From Fimbriiglobus ruber (GTDB lineage Bacteria > Planctomycetota > Planctomycetia > Gemmatales > Gemmataceae), in contig NZ_NIDE01000001.1 in the NCBI RefSeq assembly GCF_002197845.1, positions 372,001-436,000 of the forward strand: DNA of 64,000 bases, in the 5' to 3' direction. The notes under the pieces were generated by a model that was not told the DNA's origin, ran no database searches, and saw only the letters and a list, made by a program, of their open reading frames with translations. Numbering within the stretch: position 1 is the first letter of the stretch; the number at the start of each line of letters is the position of its first letter. The position numbers and the translations under genes were made by a program. This document shows positions 50,337 through 59,723 of the stretch, in pieces.

Positions 50337-51483
50337 TGGCTAATCCCCAGCGGGCAAGTACGGAATCGGCTTCGGGGACCGTTGCGGCGGCGCGGGCGCG
50401 AGACCGATCGGTCCGAACCGCGTGTGCGACCCCACTCGTCAGCAAAACCGCGGCCACGGCCCAGACGTAAGACTCCACCTGCTCGTCCCCGCCGGGCACA
50501 TCTTTACCGAGGTCGGCGAGCCGGTTCAAGAATTCTTTCGCACCGGCGCCCACGGCCGACAAATCCACGGGAACCGTCCCGGCGAACGGAACGGGGATCT
50601 CGAACGTCCCGAAAAACGTGCCGGACGGACCCGAATCGCCGGCCGCCGGGGCGCTCCCCAACGGGTCGACACTTTGCGGAACCGGCACGGATTCGATCAA
50701 ATCCGCGGGTGCCGGGGCCGGCGCGGCGACTTCCTCTGCCTCCATTTGTACGAACACGGGGGTCATGGTGGCAGACCGCGGGGCCGGCGTGTCGTCGGCC
50801 CCGGTTTCCACCCGTCCCAGTCGCGTCGCCACGAACGACGAAGTCACGGCATTTTGGCTGCTCGTCCCGGTCAGAGGCGCCGCGACCGCGTCGCGCGGAG
50901 GCGCCACCCGGGTCCACGGCGAAGAGACGTCCGGCTCCGCCCGGTACACGGGGAAAAACGGCGACGGCGGCAACATGTCGCTACGGCTTTGGTCGATCGG
51001 ACTGCCTGGGTCGCCCGGGTCGACTGGACCGCCGACGAACACGTCCGAGTGGTCGTCGACCCGGACTCGCCAGTCGGGTAACAACGATCCGAGCGCGTCG
51101 GTCGGCTTCAGTTCGTTGCCCGATATCATTGCCGCGGGACTCGCGGTCAACCCGCGGTCCGCCGACCCTTGCGAGCCCGCAGGGGGATTCGACCCGTAAA
51201 ATCCCGTCTGAGGAGACGGCGTCGGTGTATGGAGGTTGGTCGCGTTCGCGGACGAAAGAGTGCCCGCAGGCAGCGTTTGAGCGACCACGAAGGCGTCCGG
51301 CGCGAATTTGGCATCTGTCGCGGGGAGCGAGTACAGCACGACTGCTTGAGTCGCAACGAAGTCGCTCGATCGTTGTGACGGTAATGAAGGTGAAATCAAA
51401 GCCGACGTGGGCGCGGAAGGGAGCGCGCGGTCTTCGAGAGATTCGATTCCGAGCGAGCGAGGTCGGAAGCGGAAGGTATTCAT
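50317..51483 (-). CDS. Planctomycete surface protein with C-terminal membrane helix
   Basis: The ATG at 51483 gives 388 residues. The start MNTFRFRPRSLGIESLEDRALPS is the planctomycete N-terminal motif found on exported proteins. The middle is Pro/Ser/Ala-rich and low complexity. A membrane helix near the end (VWAVAAVLLTSGVAHAV) is followed by a short basic tail. It overlaps the sigma gene and may sense or anchor for the sigma/kinase pair, an inference from gene order. Confidence 0.7.
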   Translation of the reverse strand: MNTFRFRPRSLGIESLEDRALPSAPTSALISPSLPSQRSSDFVATQAVVLYSLPATDAKFAPDAFVVAQTLPAGTLSSANATNLHTPTPSPQTGFYGSNPPAGSQGSADRGLTASPAAMISGNELKPTDALGSLLPDWRVRVDDHSDVFVGGPVDPGDPGSPIDQSRSDMLPPSPFFPVYRAEPDVSSPWTRVAPPRDAVAAPLTGTSSQNAVTSSFVATRLGRVETGADDTPAPRSATMTPVFVQMEAEEVAAPAPAPADLIESVPVPQSVDPLGSAPAAGDSGPSGTFFGTFEIPVPFAGTVPVDLSAVGAGAKEFLNRLADLGKDVPGGDEQVESYVWAVAAVLLTSGVAHAVRTDRSRARAAATVPEADSVLARWGLANDGRPS

Positions 51484-51918
51484 GCGTTTTCTCAACTCAA
51501 CTCAGTTCGGTCGACTGTGTCGACAGTTCTGAATTCACCGAGCTCCTGTTGTTACGCTCGGTTGACCAGACAGCCCATTCTAACTTCACTTACCGACAGT
51601 TTAAATTACACCCGAACGGAATCAAACCCGCAATCTCGACTCCCATTTCCAGGTCGGTCGACATCAAACGGCAGCCTTTCGGGCGGAATTCGATTCTAAA
51701 ACAGAACTTAGGGCAATAACCGACGTCTGAAATCATACACCGGATGGCTCAAATCGCGATTGAACAAATTTCACCAAATCCAAATTTATGCCGCAAAATA
51801 CGCAATAGTATTCAAACCAGCGGGGGCTTACCAGCCCTCATTCATGCATTTTTACCTTACCCGACAAAGTGATTACACACTGGCTTCCCGAAAAATTACA
51901 CCCTAATCCAAAAATATT
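51484..51918. other. AT-rich intergenic region, 435 bp
   Basis: This is the upstream region of the surface protein / sigma / kinase operon, so the promoter should be here. It is clearly AT-richer than its surroundings. No consensus box or repeat could be named with confidence. Confidence 0.45.
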
Positions 51919-52725
51919 CTAGCGAAGGTGTTCGGCCGCCCCCACTTCAATTCGCTCTCGTTCCGCCGGCGTGACGGCCGGGTCGGGGAGTCCGGCTCGT
52001 GCGACGCGATACGCCGCGCGGGCGGCCGACGCTTGTCCGAGTCGGTCGAGCGTTTCGGCTACGTAGAGGTTTACGCGGGGGTCGTGCGGCTGCTCATCCT
52101 TTGCCGCACGGAGCGCCGTTAATGCTTTCGCAAGGGTCTGTTCGCCGGCGACCCCGTCTCGTCGTGCCGGGTCGCTGTCCCAGCGTTTCACCAATAAAAG
52201 GAGGCCGATGCCGCGGTGGAGTTGTTCGTCGAACGCGTGGTCGGTTGTCTCCGCGATTTCCATGAGCCGCGTGTGACAATGGATCAGGTGTTGATTGGCC
52301 GGCCCGCTGACCAGCTGGGCGTCAACCACGAAACGTTCGTATTCGACCCTGGCTTCATCCAGCTGGTGTAGCCGGAAGTGGAGTTCGGCCAGGTGCGCGC
52401 GGATCATGATGGCGTCCGGGTGTGCCCGGACGTGTGTTTGCAGGTGGGGCAAAGCGCCGAGTTCGTCACCGCGGTCGAGGCAGTCCGCCGCACGGGACAA
52501 GCCGTCTTCCGCCGGTGTGACTGCTGTCGTTTCCGCCGATCCCGCGGCCGACGAGGGCCGTGAGACGGTGGCGGCAGCGGGCTCCGGCGGCACCACCGCG
52601 GCGATGGCTTCCTGGGCGCGGCCTTCTTCGGTGAGCCGGCGGTCATCGGGCCAGGAAAAGGGAGAAAGACACCCACTGGGAGCGATGAGCGCGAACGCGA
52701 AAACCGACACCATGCCGCGCCGCAT
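51919..52725 (-). CDS. TPR lipoprotein
   Basis: The start at 52725 (MRRGMVSVFAFALIAPSGC) gives 268 residues with lipobox cysteine C19; longer starts run through non-protein-like sequence. TPR-like helices follow: ADCLDRGDELGALPHLQTHVRAHPDAIMIRAHLAELHFRLHQLDEARVEYERFV and a C-terminal NLYVAETLDRLGQASAARAAYRVA. It probably scaffolds envelope complexes. Function otherwise unknown. Confidence 0.75.
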   Translation of the reverse strand: MRRGMVSVFAFALIAPSGCLSPFSWPDDRRLTEEGRAQEAIAAVVPPEPAAATVSRPSSAAGSAETTAVTPAEDGLSRAADCLDRGDELGALPHLQTHVRAHPDAIMIRAHLAELHFRLHQLDEARVEYERFVVDAQLVSGPANQHLIHCHTRLMEIAETTDHAFDEQLHRGIGLLLLVKRWDSDPARRDGVAGEQTLAKALTALRAAKDEQPHDPRVNLYVAETLDRLGQASAARAAYRVARAGLPDPAVTPAERERIEVGAAEHLR

Positions 52726-52976
52726 CGGAACACTCCCGCGAATGGTGATCCCGTAATTCAGAGAGTTCGCGGAATTTATCGAAGATCGCAGTTGCGAGGC
52801 TTCAGGGTAACTGGGCAGAAAAGCGAAGTCGGGTGGGAAGCTGGGTAGCGGAATCGAGTTGTTCGGGTCGTGCGGGGCCGAGTGCCGGGAAATCTTGAAA
52901 GTACGCCGTCGAGACACGACCCTGTTATCAGCTGCGGGGCGTGTCTGCGTTGGTCGGTTTTCGTATCGTGCCCTTT

Positions 52977-53909
52977 ATGAGTAATGCGGGGATTCGGCCG
53001 TACGCCTGGATGATGTGCGGGTGCTTGTGGTTCAGTGTGATGGCAATCCTGTCGCACTCGCTCGCCGGGGAGTGCGACTGGCAGCTCGTGGCGGCGGCGC
53101 GGAGCGGGTTGGCCACGTTGTTCGCCTTGACCATGGCTCTGGCGACGGGGGCGAAACTCGTCTTCCGGCGGCCGGGCATCCTCTGGGTGCGGAGCCTCGC
53201 CGGCAGCTGCAGCATGGTGGCCACGTTCTACGCGCTCACGCGGCCCGGGTTTCCGGTCTCGGACGTGTTGACCCTCACGAACACGTTTCCGATTTGGGTC
53301 GCGATCCTGTCGTGGCCGGTGACGGGCGAGCGGCCCTCGTTCGGGGTGTGGGTCGCCGTCGGGTGCGCGGTCGCGGGGGTCGCGCTGACGCAGCGGCCGC
53401 ACCTCAACGGGTTCCCGCCCGCGGCGTGGGCGGCGCTCGGCGGGTCGCTGTTCACGGCCGTCGCCATGCTGGGCCTCGACCGCCTCCGCGGCGTTTCGTC
53501 TCTCGGCATCGTCGTCCACTTCTCGGCTGTCTCGATGGCGTTCTGCGGCGGCGCTTTTCTTCTGAGCGGGAACATGGCCGACCTGAGCTGGGCGTCCAAC
53601 CCGACGGTGCCGTGGAAACTCCTCGGGGTCGGCGCGACCGCCACGGTCGGGCAGGTGTTCCTGACCCTCGCGTTTCGCAGCGGGTCGGCCACGCGGGTGG
53701 CCGTGGTCGGTCTGTCGCAAGTCGTGATGGTGTTGTTGCTCGAAGTCGCTTTACCGGAGACGGCGGGTGGGAAGCGGCTCGACTGGGTCACCCTCGCGGG
53801 TACGGTTCTGATACTCGGGCCGACCGCGTGGGTGATGACGCGGGCCGCACGGGCTCCCGTGGCCGGCACAGCCGATAAGGATGTGGCGATCGAGCAGGTG
53901 GTCGGGTAA
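52977..53909 (+). CDS. EamA/DMT-family transporter
   Basis: The ATG at 52977 gives 310 residues with about ten hydrophobic helices (for example GIRPYAWMMCGCLWFSVMAI, VLTLTNTFPIWVAILSW, WVAVGCAVAGVALTQRP). The two halves resemble each other as in EamA permeases. These carry small metabolites across the inner membrane, often as exporters. Substrate unknown. It is divergent from the TPR lipoprotein. Confidence 0.85.
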   Translation: MSNAGIRPYAWMMCGCLWFSVMAILSHSLAGECDWQLVAAARSGLATLFALTMALATGAKLVFRRPGILWVRSLAGSCSMVATFYALTRPGFPVSDVLTLTNTFPIWVAILSWPVTGERPSFGVWVAVGCAVAGVALTQRPHLNGFPPAAWAALGGSLFTAVAMLGLDRLRGVSSLGIVVHFSAVSMAFCGGAFLLSGNMADLSWASNPTVPWKLLGVGATATVGQVFLTLAFRSGSATRVAVVGLSQVVMVLLLEVALPETAGGKRLDWVTLAGTVLILGPTAWVMTRAARAPVAGTADKDVAIEQVVG

Positions 53910-53965
53910 GGTGGCGGGGCGGGCGAAATCGTTGTTAGTCAGTTCCCACGTCGACGAGTCTCGCG

Positions 53966-54868
53966 ATGACTGTTCCTGCCGGCCCCATCGACGCCCCGCT
54001 ACTCTCGACCGAATTCTTGCGCCGACTGGAAGCTCTGGAACTCGTGTCCAAGAAGATGCTCGCCGGGCGGATGAAGGGGGACCGATTGAGCCGGCGGAAG
54101 GGCCGCGGGTCCGAGTTCGCCGACTTCCGCCCGTATACCGTGGGCGACGACCTGCGATTCCTCGACTGGAGCCTGTACGGGCGGCTGGAGAAGCTGTTTC
54201 TCCGCTTGTTTCTGGAAGAGGAAGACCTCACCGTCTACCTCCTCGTGGACAACAGTAAGTCGATGGACTACGGAACCCCGACCAAGCTCCGGTACGCCCG
54301 CCAGGTGGCCGCCGCCCTCGGGTTCGTGGGCCTCGCGAACATGGACCGAGTGGTGGTTGCGTCGGTGGGGTCCGCCGCGCCCGTTTTCTCGCCGATCTTC
54401 CGCGGTCGGCCGAGTATGTGGCGGATGGTGAAGTTCCTGGAAAACATTCCCGCCGGGGAAGTGGGCGACTTCGGCCGCTCATTGCGGACGGTCAGCCGGC
54501 GGGCGACGGGGCAGGGGGTTGCGGTCGTTCTCAGCGACTTCATGGACAAGGGCGGGTACGAGGACGGGCTGCGTTACCTGTCCGCACGCAACCTCGATGT
54601 TTACGCGATCCACGTTCTCGCGCAAGAAGAAATCGACCCGCCTTACACCGGCGACTTGAAGTTGACTGATGTGGAAGACGGGGATGAGGCGGAAGTGACG
54701 ATCAGCGCACCACTATTGGAACGATACCGGAACACCCTCGCCGCGTTCCGGGCTTCGGTAAATGGGTTCTGCACCCGTCGCGGGATGGCATACCTATTTA
54801 CCAGCAACCAGGTCCCGTTCGAGAAATTGGTGCTGGGCTACCTGCGGTCGCGCGGGCTGTTGAGATAG
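53966..54868 (+). CDS. DUF58 domain protein (vWA-like)
   Basis: This 300-residue protein has the DUF58 pattern GRGSEFADFRPYTVGDDLRFLDW, then a MIDAS-like DNSKSM with D95, S97 and S99. IHVLAQEEIDPPYTGDLKLTDVEDG follows. DUF58 proteins usually act beside a MoxR ATPase in envelope or stress complexes; a ChlI/MoxR-like ATPase gene lies 3 kb away but is not adjacent. No membrane helix seen. Confidence 0.85.
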   Translation: MTVPAGPIDAPLLSTEFLRRLEALELVSKKMLAGRMKGDRLSRRKGRGSEFADFRPYTVGDDLRFLDWSLYGRLEKLFLRLFLEEEDLTVYLLVDNSKSMDYGTPTKLRYARQVAAALGFVGLANMDRVVVASVGSAAPVFSPIFRGRPSMWRMVKFLENIPAGEVGDFGRSLRTVSRRATGQGVAVVLSDFMDKGGYEDGLRYLSARNLDVYAIHVLAQEEIDPPYTGDLKLTDVEDGDEAEVTISAPLLERYRNTLAAFRASVNGFCTRRGMAYLFTSNQVPFEKLVLGYLRSRGLLR

Positions 54869-54913
54869 CCCGCACGTCCGCGTGTAAAAATATTGGCCGA
54901 ATCTTGGCTTCGC

Positions 54914-55543
54914 TTACGCCCGCGTTCCGAAGTACGCGGCCACGACGAACAATTCGATCGCCTGCCAGTATTGCATGAAATCGCCCGGCTTGTCCCGGGA
55001 TGTCACCAACATCACGAACATGCCGATCTCCAGCACGAGTAGCAGCAGGCCGACGACCGAAAACCACGCGCGGAGGCTCTGAAAGACCGTGGTAGTTCGC
55101 CCCAGGATGAACCGCATGAACAAGCCGGACGCGAAACCGCTGGCCATCGACGCCAGGAAAGGCCCCCACCACTTGGCGAATTCGCTTTGATCGGGCGTGA
55201 GCCGGTTCCGCAAGCGCTCCGGGTCTTGAACCGCCACGAAGCCGACCACAGCGATACTGCCGCCCACGAACAAGACGCGGAGCAACCAGGGAGTAAAAGA
55301 GGATTGTTCGCCGTCGATGGAGGCACTGGGGGACGACGCGAATGCCATCAGCACAAGTGACAGGAGAAAGAAGTGCGCGAGCGGCGCCTTCACGTCCGCT
55401 TCGGGCCAGAGCAAGACCATCCAGAAGAACAAGCAGATCACCAGGGACATGAGCCCCCGGACGCTGCCGAGGGGCAACCCGAACGGGTGGCGCGGGTTAT
55501 TGACGCTGTCGAGATCGTCGTTCTGCGTGGCGACGGCATTCAT
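54914..55543 (-). CDS. Hypothetical multi-span membrane protein
   Basis: This 209-residue protein has about five hydrophobic segments (for example SVRGLMSLVICLFFWMVLLW, HFFLLSLVLMAFAS, LLRVLFVGGSIAVVGFVAV, AWFSVVGLLLLVLEIGMFVMLV). Loops are short and polar. No family recognised; it is convergent with the DUF58 gene. Confidence 0.6.
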   Translation of the reverse strand: MNAVATQNDDLDSVNNPRHPFGLPLGSVRGLMSLVICLFFWMVLLWPEADVKAPLAHFFLLSLVLMAFASSPSASIDGEQSSFTPWLLRVLFVGGSIAVVGFVAVQDPERLRNRLTPDQSEFAKWWGPFLASMASGFASGLFMRFILGRTTTVFQSLRAWFSVVGLLLLVLEIGMFVMLVTSRDKPGDFMQYWQAIELFVVAAYFGTRA

Positions 55544-55852
55544 CGGTGGCCTCCGGGGCGTGAGGAGTCGCGGGTCATCAGGTTATTCGTTCGCGGCACC
55601 CGGCTCATTTGGCGGGGAACCCGTTCAGACCACGTTTCCAGAAGGGCGACGCGTGAGATTTTCGGTTTCTGGAGCAACGAATCAGCTCGGGGCGGAAGAG
55701 TCTGGCGCGCAGCTCGCCGAATTGCCGCAAGCCGTTGCCGAAGCGGGCTACACATTCTCTTAACCCGCCCTTGACGATTTTCGGGGTCTACTTACCATAG
55801 CAGTCTTACGAAATTGCCCGCTGTCTATTTTCGAGCAGGAAGAGTTATCGCC
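55544..55852. other. Region upstream of rplM, 309 bp
   Basis: It should contain the ribosomal-protein promoter and leader. No gene or named motif was found. A stretch at about 55770-55810 is AT-richer than the flanks. Confidence 0.4.
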
Positions 55853-56290
55853 ATGTCGACGTTCATGGCTAATGCCCAGACTGTTAAGCCCAAGTGGTAC
55901 GTGATCGACGCCACCGACCTCGTGGTCGGCCGGTTAGCCGTGACCGTGTCCAACATTCTGCGCGGTAAGCACAAGCCCGAATACACCCCGCACGCGGATA
56001 CCGGTGACTTTGTCATCATTATCAACGTGGAAAAGGTGAAGTTTACCGGCCGGAAGTGGGAGCAGAAGAGCTACCAGACCTTCTCGCACTACGCCGGCGG
56101 CCAGAAGATCATCCCGGCCAAAGAAATGCGCGACCGGAAGCCGGAAGAAATCATTCGGCTCGCGGTCAAGCGGATGATGACCAAGGGGCCGATGGCGTAC
56201 AAGCAGATCAAGAAACTGAAGCTGTACAAAGGGTCGAGTCACGACCACCAGGCCCAACAACCGGTCGAATTCAAAATGCCCAAGGCGTAA
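55853..56290 (+). CDS. rplM: 50S ribosomal protein L13
   Basis: The ATG at 55853 gives 145 residues. PKWYVIDATDLVVGRLAVTVSNILRGKHKPEYTPH and the typical TFSHYAGGQKIIPAKEMRDRKPEEIIRLAVKRMM are family hallmarks, ending with a charged tail. L13 binds 23S rRNA early in 50S assembly. rpsI follows after 21 bp, the standard L13-S9 pair. Confidence 0.97.
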   Translation: MSTFMANAQTVKPKWYVIDATDLVVGRLAVTVSNILRGKHKPEYTPHADTGDFVIIINVEKVKFTGRKWEQKSYQTFSHYAGGQKIIPAKEMRDRKPEEIIRLAVKRMMTKGPMAYKQIKKLKLYKGSSHDHQAQQPVEFKMPKA

Positions 56291-56311
56291 AGACGAGGGG
56301 ACGAACCGATC

Positions 56312-56848
56312 ATGGCCGAGAAGAAGACGTTTTACCTGGGCACCGGCCGGCGGAAAACCGCCGTGGCGCGGGTCCGGTTGTGCGAAGGCAAGGGTAAGAT
56401 CGAGATCAACGGTCGGACCCTCGATAACTACTTCACGGAAGAGAAAGACCGCGGCGCGGTTCTCGGTCCGCTGCAAGTGACCGAGCAGTTCAACCGCGTT
56501 GACGTGATCGTCAAGGTTCACGGCGGCGGCATCACCGGCCAGGCCGGGGCGATCTGCCAGGGCGTCGCCCGGGCGATCAAGACGATGTTCGCCCCGCCCG
56601 TCGAGCGGAAGTCGGTCACGATCGGCGGGATCACGATGGTCCGCGCCCGTCGCGTCGAGACGAAGACGGTCCCGGGTGCCGTGGTCCCGACGCCGAGCGT
56701 CGACGGGGCTGCCGGCGAAGAAGCCGGTGGCGGGATGCAGAAGAAGCTCCGCGACAGCGGCTACTTGACCCGCGACAGCCGCATGAAAGAGCGGAAGAAG
56801 TACGGCCTCCGCGGTGCCCGCCGCGGGACGCAATTCTCGAAGCGTTAA
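56312..56848 (+). CDS. rpsI: 30S ribosomal protein S9 with internal insertion
   Basis: This 178-residue protein has normal S9 ends: FYLGTGRRKTAVARVRL, VKVHGGGITGQAGAI and YGLRGARRGTQFSKR. It is longer than the usual ~130 residues because residues about 93-143 (PPVERKSVTIGGITMV, then TVPGAVVPTPSVDGAAGEEAGGG) interrupt the segment before LRDSGYLTRDSRMKERKKYG. S9 contacts 16S rRNA and tRNA through its C-terminal tail. A hairpin follows. Confidence 0.95.
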   Translation: MAEKKTFYLGTGRRKTAVARVRLCEGKGKIEINGRTLDNYFTEEKDRGAVLGPLQVTEQFNRVDVIVKVHGGGITGQAGAICQGVARAIKTMFAPPVERKSVTIGGITMVRARRVETKTVPGAVVPTPSVDGAAGEEAGGGMQKKLRDSGYLTRDSRMKERKKYGLRGARRGTQFSKR

Positions 56849-56874
56849 CGCTTTTGGTCGAATACAACTTGGGC

Positions 56875-56917
56875 AGCACAAGAGCCCGCGGGATCATCTC
56901 CCGCGGGCTCTTGTGCT
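56875..56917 (+). terminator. Strong hairpin after rpsI
   Basis: A 19-bp stem (56875-56893 AGCACAAGAGCCCGCGGGA with 56899-56917) closes on a 5-nt loop. No T-run follows, but position right after rpsI supports termination. Confidence 0.7.
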
Positions 56918-56965
56918 GGTATGCGTGCGATAAATTCTCGCCTTTATCGAAGACAACACGCGGCG

Positions 56966-57118
56966 TTCTTCAGTCCGAAGGACTGGTGGTTCTCAGCCCA
57001 GGGCAACGCCCTGGGCTGAACCATTGGGATGAGCTTATTGGGCTTGAGTTTATTGGGGTAGCAGCGTTCCCAGGGCGTTGCCCTGGGCTGAGAACCACCA
57101 GTCCTTCGGACTGAAGAA
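56966..57118. repeat. Inverted repeat with perfect 50-bp arms
   Basis: The arm at 56966-57015 is the exact reverse complement of 57069-57118. Each arm also contains two smaller palindromes, AGTCCGAAGGACT and CCCAGGGCAACGCCCTGGG. The 53-bp loop is unrelated. It resembles REP/BIME-type or miniature inverted-repeat elements and was likely made by recent duplication, since the arms are identical. Confidence 0.9.
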
Positions 57119-57201
57119 TAAACCGAAAAGCAGACGACATCTCGCGATCCCTAACACGCTCCTCCAAGGCAAGCAGCGAAGAATAACGAACCCACGATTA
57201 T

Positions 57202-57438
57202 CTACGCGATGACCTGCCGCTTCGCGACGCGCACCGCACAACTGGTCACCGCGTTGCCGAGCCATTCGTCCCAGGCGCCATGGTCGGCGATGTCGACCTC
57301 CTCAGCCTGGGCGGCCCGTTGCAAATCGGTCTGGAGGTCGTCGAGGAACGTGCCGTCCATCAGTTCGGGGTGTTGGGTCAGGTGCTTGTGGAGAACGCGG
57401 TAGATCAGCTTACGTTCGGCGAGCGGGTATTGGTTCAC
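57202..57438 (-). CDS. Small conserved hypothetical protein
   Basis: A GTG at 57438 preceded by GGAGG at proper spacing gives 78 residues, MNQYPLAERKLIYRVLHKHL onward. It is helical and acidic in the middle (DGTFLDDLQTDLQRAAQAEEVDIADHGAW) and ends basic (VRVAKRQVIA). No domain recognised. Confidence 0.6.
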   Translation of the reverse strand: MNQYPLAERKLIYRVLHKHLTQHPELMDGTFLDDLQTDLQRAAQAEEVDIADHGAWDEWLGNAVTSCAVRVAKRQVIA

Positions 57439-57611
57439 GGTGAGCCTCCGTTGGTGGTTGCAGAGCGAAACGGCCATTTATAATCTTCGGTTCTATTCTT
57501 AGTGTCGGTCGGACGGTTGGTGCGCGGGATTCGCGTCGCCTACAATATTTTATCCCGAGCCCGGGATCGCTACCCGCTCCGCAAAACGGCGACTGCACCG
57601 AGGAGATCGCT

Positions 57612-59033
57612 TTGACCGCTCCCGCCACCCGGCCGACGACGCTCAGAGATTTGCGCGAATCCGGTTGGAAACCCAAATCCGTCAAGAAAGAGCTGCAAGA
57701 CAACTTCCTGGCCGCCCTCAAGAGCGGCGAGGAACTCTTCCCTGGCATTGTCGGGTACGACGACACGGTGATTCCCGAGATCAACATCGCCGTGCTAGCC
57801 GGGCACGACATGCTGTTTCTCGGCGAAAAAGGGCAGGCGAAAAGTCGGCTCATGCGGTCGCTCGTGCGCTACCTTGATGAAGTGATCCCGTACCTCGCCA
57901 TTCCCGGGTGCCCGGTCCACGAAGACCCGTACCACCCGATCACCAGCGCCGGCAAACGACTCGTCGCCGGGACGCCGGAGGCCGAGATTCCGATCGCGTG
58001 GTGGCCGCGGGCGGAGCGGTACGTCGAGCGGCTCGCCCCGGGGACCAAGTTCGCGGACATCATCGGCGAAATCGACCCCGCCAAACTGGCGATCGGCACG
58101 AGCATGTCGGCCGAGGACGCCCTCCATTTCGGGCTGATCCCGCGGATGCACCGCGGGATCTTCGCCATGAACGAGATCCCCGAGCTGGACGAGTTGATCC
58201 AGGTCGGCCTGTTCAACATCCTCGAAGAACGGGACGTCCAGATCCGCGGCTACCCGATTCAGTTCGACCTGGACGTGTTGATCCTCTTCTCGGCGAACCC
58301 GAGTACGTACAACCGGTCCGGCAAGGTGATTCCACAACTCAAGGATCGGATCGGCTCGCTGATTCAAACGCATTACCCGACCGAGCGCGCCGTGGGCATT
58401 CAAATCACCGAGCAAGAGGCCGTAGACCTCGACGTGGCCGGCGAGTACCCGGTCACCGTTCCTTACTTCATGAAAGAGATCGTCGAGCAGATCAGTGTTT
58501 CGGCCCGGAAGTCGAAGTACGTCGACCACACCAGCGGGGTGAGCGCGCGGTTCAGCCTGGCAAACTACAGGACAATGGTCGCGTCCGCCCGGCACCGGGG
58601 AGTCGTTTTGAACGAGAAACCGGCCGTCCCGCGCGTCAGCGACCTGGGCCACCTGCCCACCTCGGCGCTGGGGAAACTCGAACTCGACCTGCTGGGCACG
58701 CATCAAATGTCCGAGAAGCAGGTCCTGGAAGCGATTGTCGCCGAGGCCGTCGGCGCGGTATTCGAGGAGTACGTGGACAAGCACGGGCTGGACGAGATCG
58801 CCGAGGTGTTCGGCAAGGGCGTGAAGATCGAGGTGGGCGACATGCTCCCGTCGTCCGACTACGCCCGGCGGCTGAAGCGGGTGCCCAAGGCGTGGGAGAA
58901 AGCGTTCGAGGTGAACGTCGGCGAGAACGACGCCGTCCGGGCTTCGTGCGTCGAGTTCGTCCTCGCGGGGCTCTACGCGACGGACCGCATCAGCCGGTCG
59001 GCGAAGCACGGGCGAATTGTGTACGAGACGTGA
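57612..59033 (+). CDS. MoxR/ChlI-like AAA+ ATPase
   Basis: A TTG at 57612 preceded by AGGAG gives 473 residues. The Walker A-like segment is G71-EKGQAKS-78, the Walker B-like region is [10 protein letters not shown] with E188 (N187 in place of Asp), and [11 protein letters not shown] is the sensor. [17 protein letters not shown] is typical of Mg-chelatase ChlI-like and sigma-54-interacting ATPases. It probably remodels a partner complex with ATP. The start of gene was chosen by the ribosome site. Confidence 0.85.
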   Translation: MTAPATRPTTLRDLRESGWKPKSVKKELQDNFLAALKSGEELFPGIVGYDDTVIPEINIAVLAGHDMLFLGEKGQAKSRLMRSLVRYLDEVIPYLAIPGCPVHEDPYHPITSAGKRLVAGTPEAEIPIAWWPRAERYVERLAPGTKFADIIGEIDPAKLAIGTSMSAEDALHFGLIPRMHRGIFAMNEIPELDELIQVGLFNILEERDVQIRGYPIQFDLDVLILFSANPSTYNRSGKVIPQLKDRIGSLIQTHYPTERAVGIQITEQEAVDLDVAGEYPVTVPYFMKEIVEQISVSARKSKYVDHTSGVSARFSLANYRTMVASARHRGVVLNEKPAVPRVSDLGHLPTSALGKLELDLLGTHQMSEKQVLEAIVAEAVGAVFEEYVDKHGLDEIAEVFGKGVKIEVGDMLPSSDYARRLKRVPKAWEKAFEVNVGENDAVRASCVEFVLAGLYATDRISRSAKHGRIVYET

Positions 59034-59159
59034 AAAAGGAATGATGGCCCGGAGTACGTTTGCCGGGCCTCAGGATGGCGAGCGGGTCTGTCGTAGCACT
59101 CAACCCAAAGCATTTTGGGCAATCCCCTCGCGGTATAAGCACCGAGACGGGAACTGCAC

Positions 59160-59561
59160 TTATTTCGATGTGACGTTGAAAGATAAATTGGTGCTGCCGA
59201 CCGGGGGTAGGTCCGCGGTCAGTGTCGTCTGACCGGCATATCTCTCCGGCAGGATGTTCTGCTTAATCGGAGGGCCATTCGGGTCCGTCGAGAGCGGTTT
59301 CCCTTCTTTGTACACGCGGATTGCCACCTTGTTCTTACCCTCCTTGACCTCTCCGGAAAACGCCCCGTCTTTGACCGGCAGGGCGACCGGCGGAAACCCC
59401 GTCGTCTCGAACGAGATTTCCCCGTCGGGCATCGGTTTACCGTCGAGCGAGACGGTGCCTTTGGCGGGCACGGACGCGGGACCCTTATTGGTCTGCGTCG
59501 AACAGCCGACGATCCAGACGAACGAACAGACTAGAAATGCTAGCGAGAGGCTACGCGTCAT
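59160..59561 (-). CDS. Planctomycete lipoprotein, carboxypeptidase-regulatory-like
   Basis: The start at 59561 (MTRSLSLAFLVCSFVWIVGC) gives 133 residues with lipobox C20. The mature part starts a beta domain typical of planctomycete lipoproteins: GTVSLDGKPMPDGEISFETTGFPP, then a DGAFSGEVKEGKNKVAIRVY strand pair. Likely envelope-anchored. A DUF1559 gene lies upstream; a strong terminator separates the two. Confidence 0.75.
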   Translation of the reverse strand: MTRSLSLAFLVCSFVWIVGCSTQTNKGPASVPAKGTVSLDGKPMPDGEISFETTGFPPVALPVKDGAFSGEVKEGKNKVAIRVYKEGKPLSTDPNGPPIKQNILPERYAGQTTLTADLPPVGSTNLSFNVTSK

Positions 59562-59632
59562 CCTCGGCTCCAAAAGCAACAGGAATAGAAGTTGCAAGTG
59601 CAAACATGTTGACGTGGACGGGGGACTGCGTA

Positions 59633-59692
59633 TCCGTCAAGTTCGGACCGGCCCCGGCGAACGTCTCGCGGGGCCGGTCCGAACTTGACGGA
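59633..59692 (-). terminator. Strong terminator after the DUF1559 gene
   Basis: A 23-bp perfect stem (59633-59655 with 59670-59692) closes on a 14-nt loop. It lies just past the DUF1559 stop on the minus strand. Confidence 0.8.
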
Positions 59693-59723
59693 TTGTTGTG
59701 AAGGGGAACAATCGACAGAAACC

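Noticed and set aside
50028-51719. A 563-codon plus-strand frame
   Set aside because: Arg/Pro-rich antisense sequence to the sigma and surface-protein genes; no start signal.
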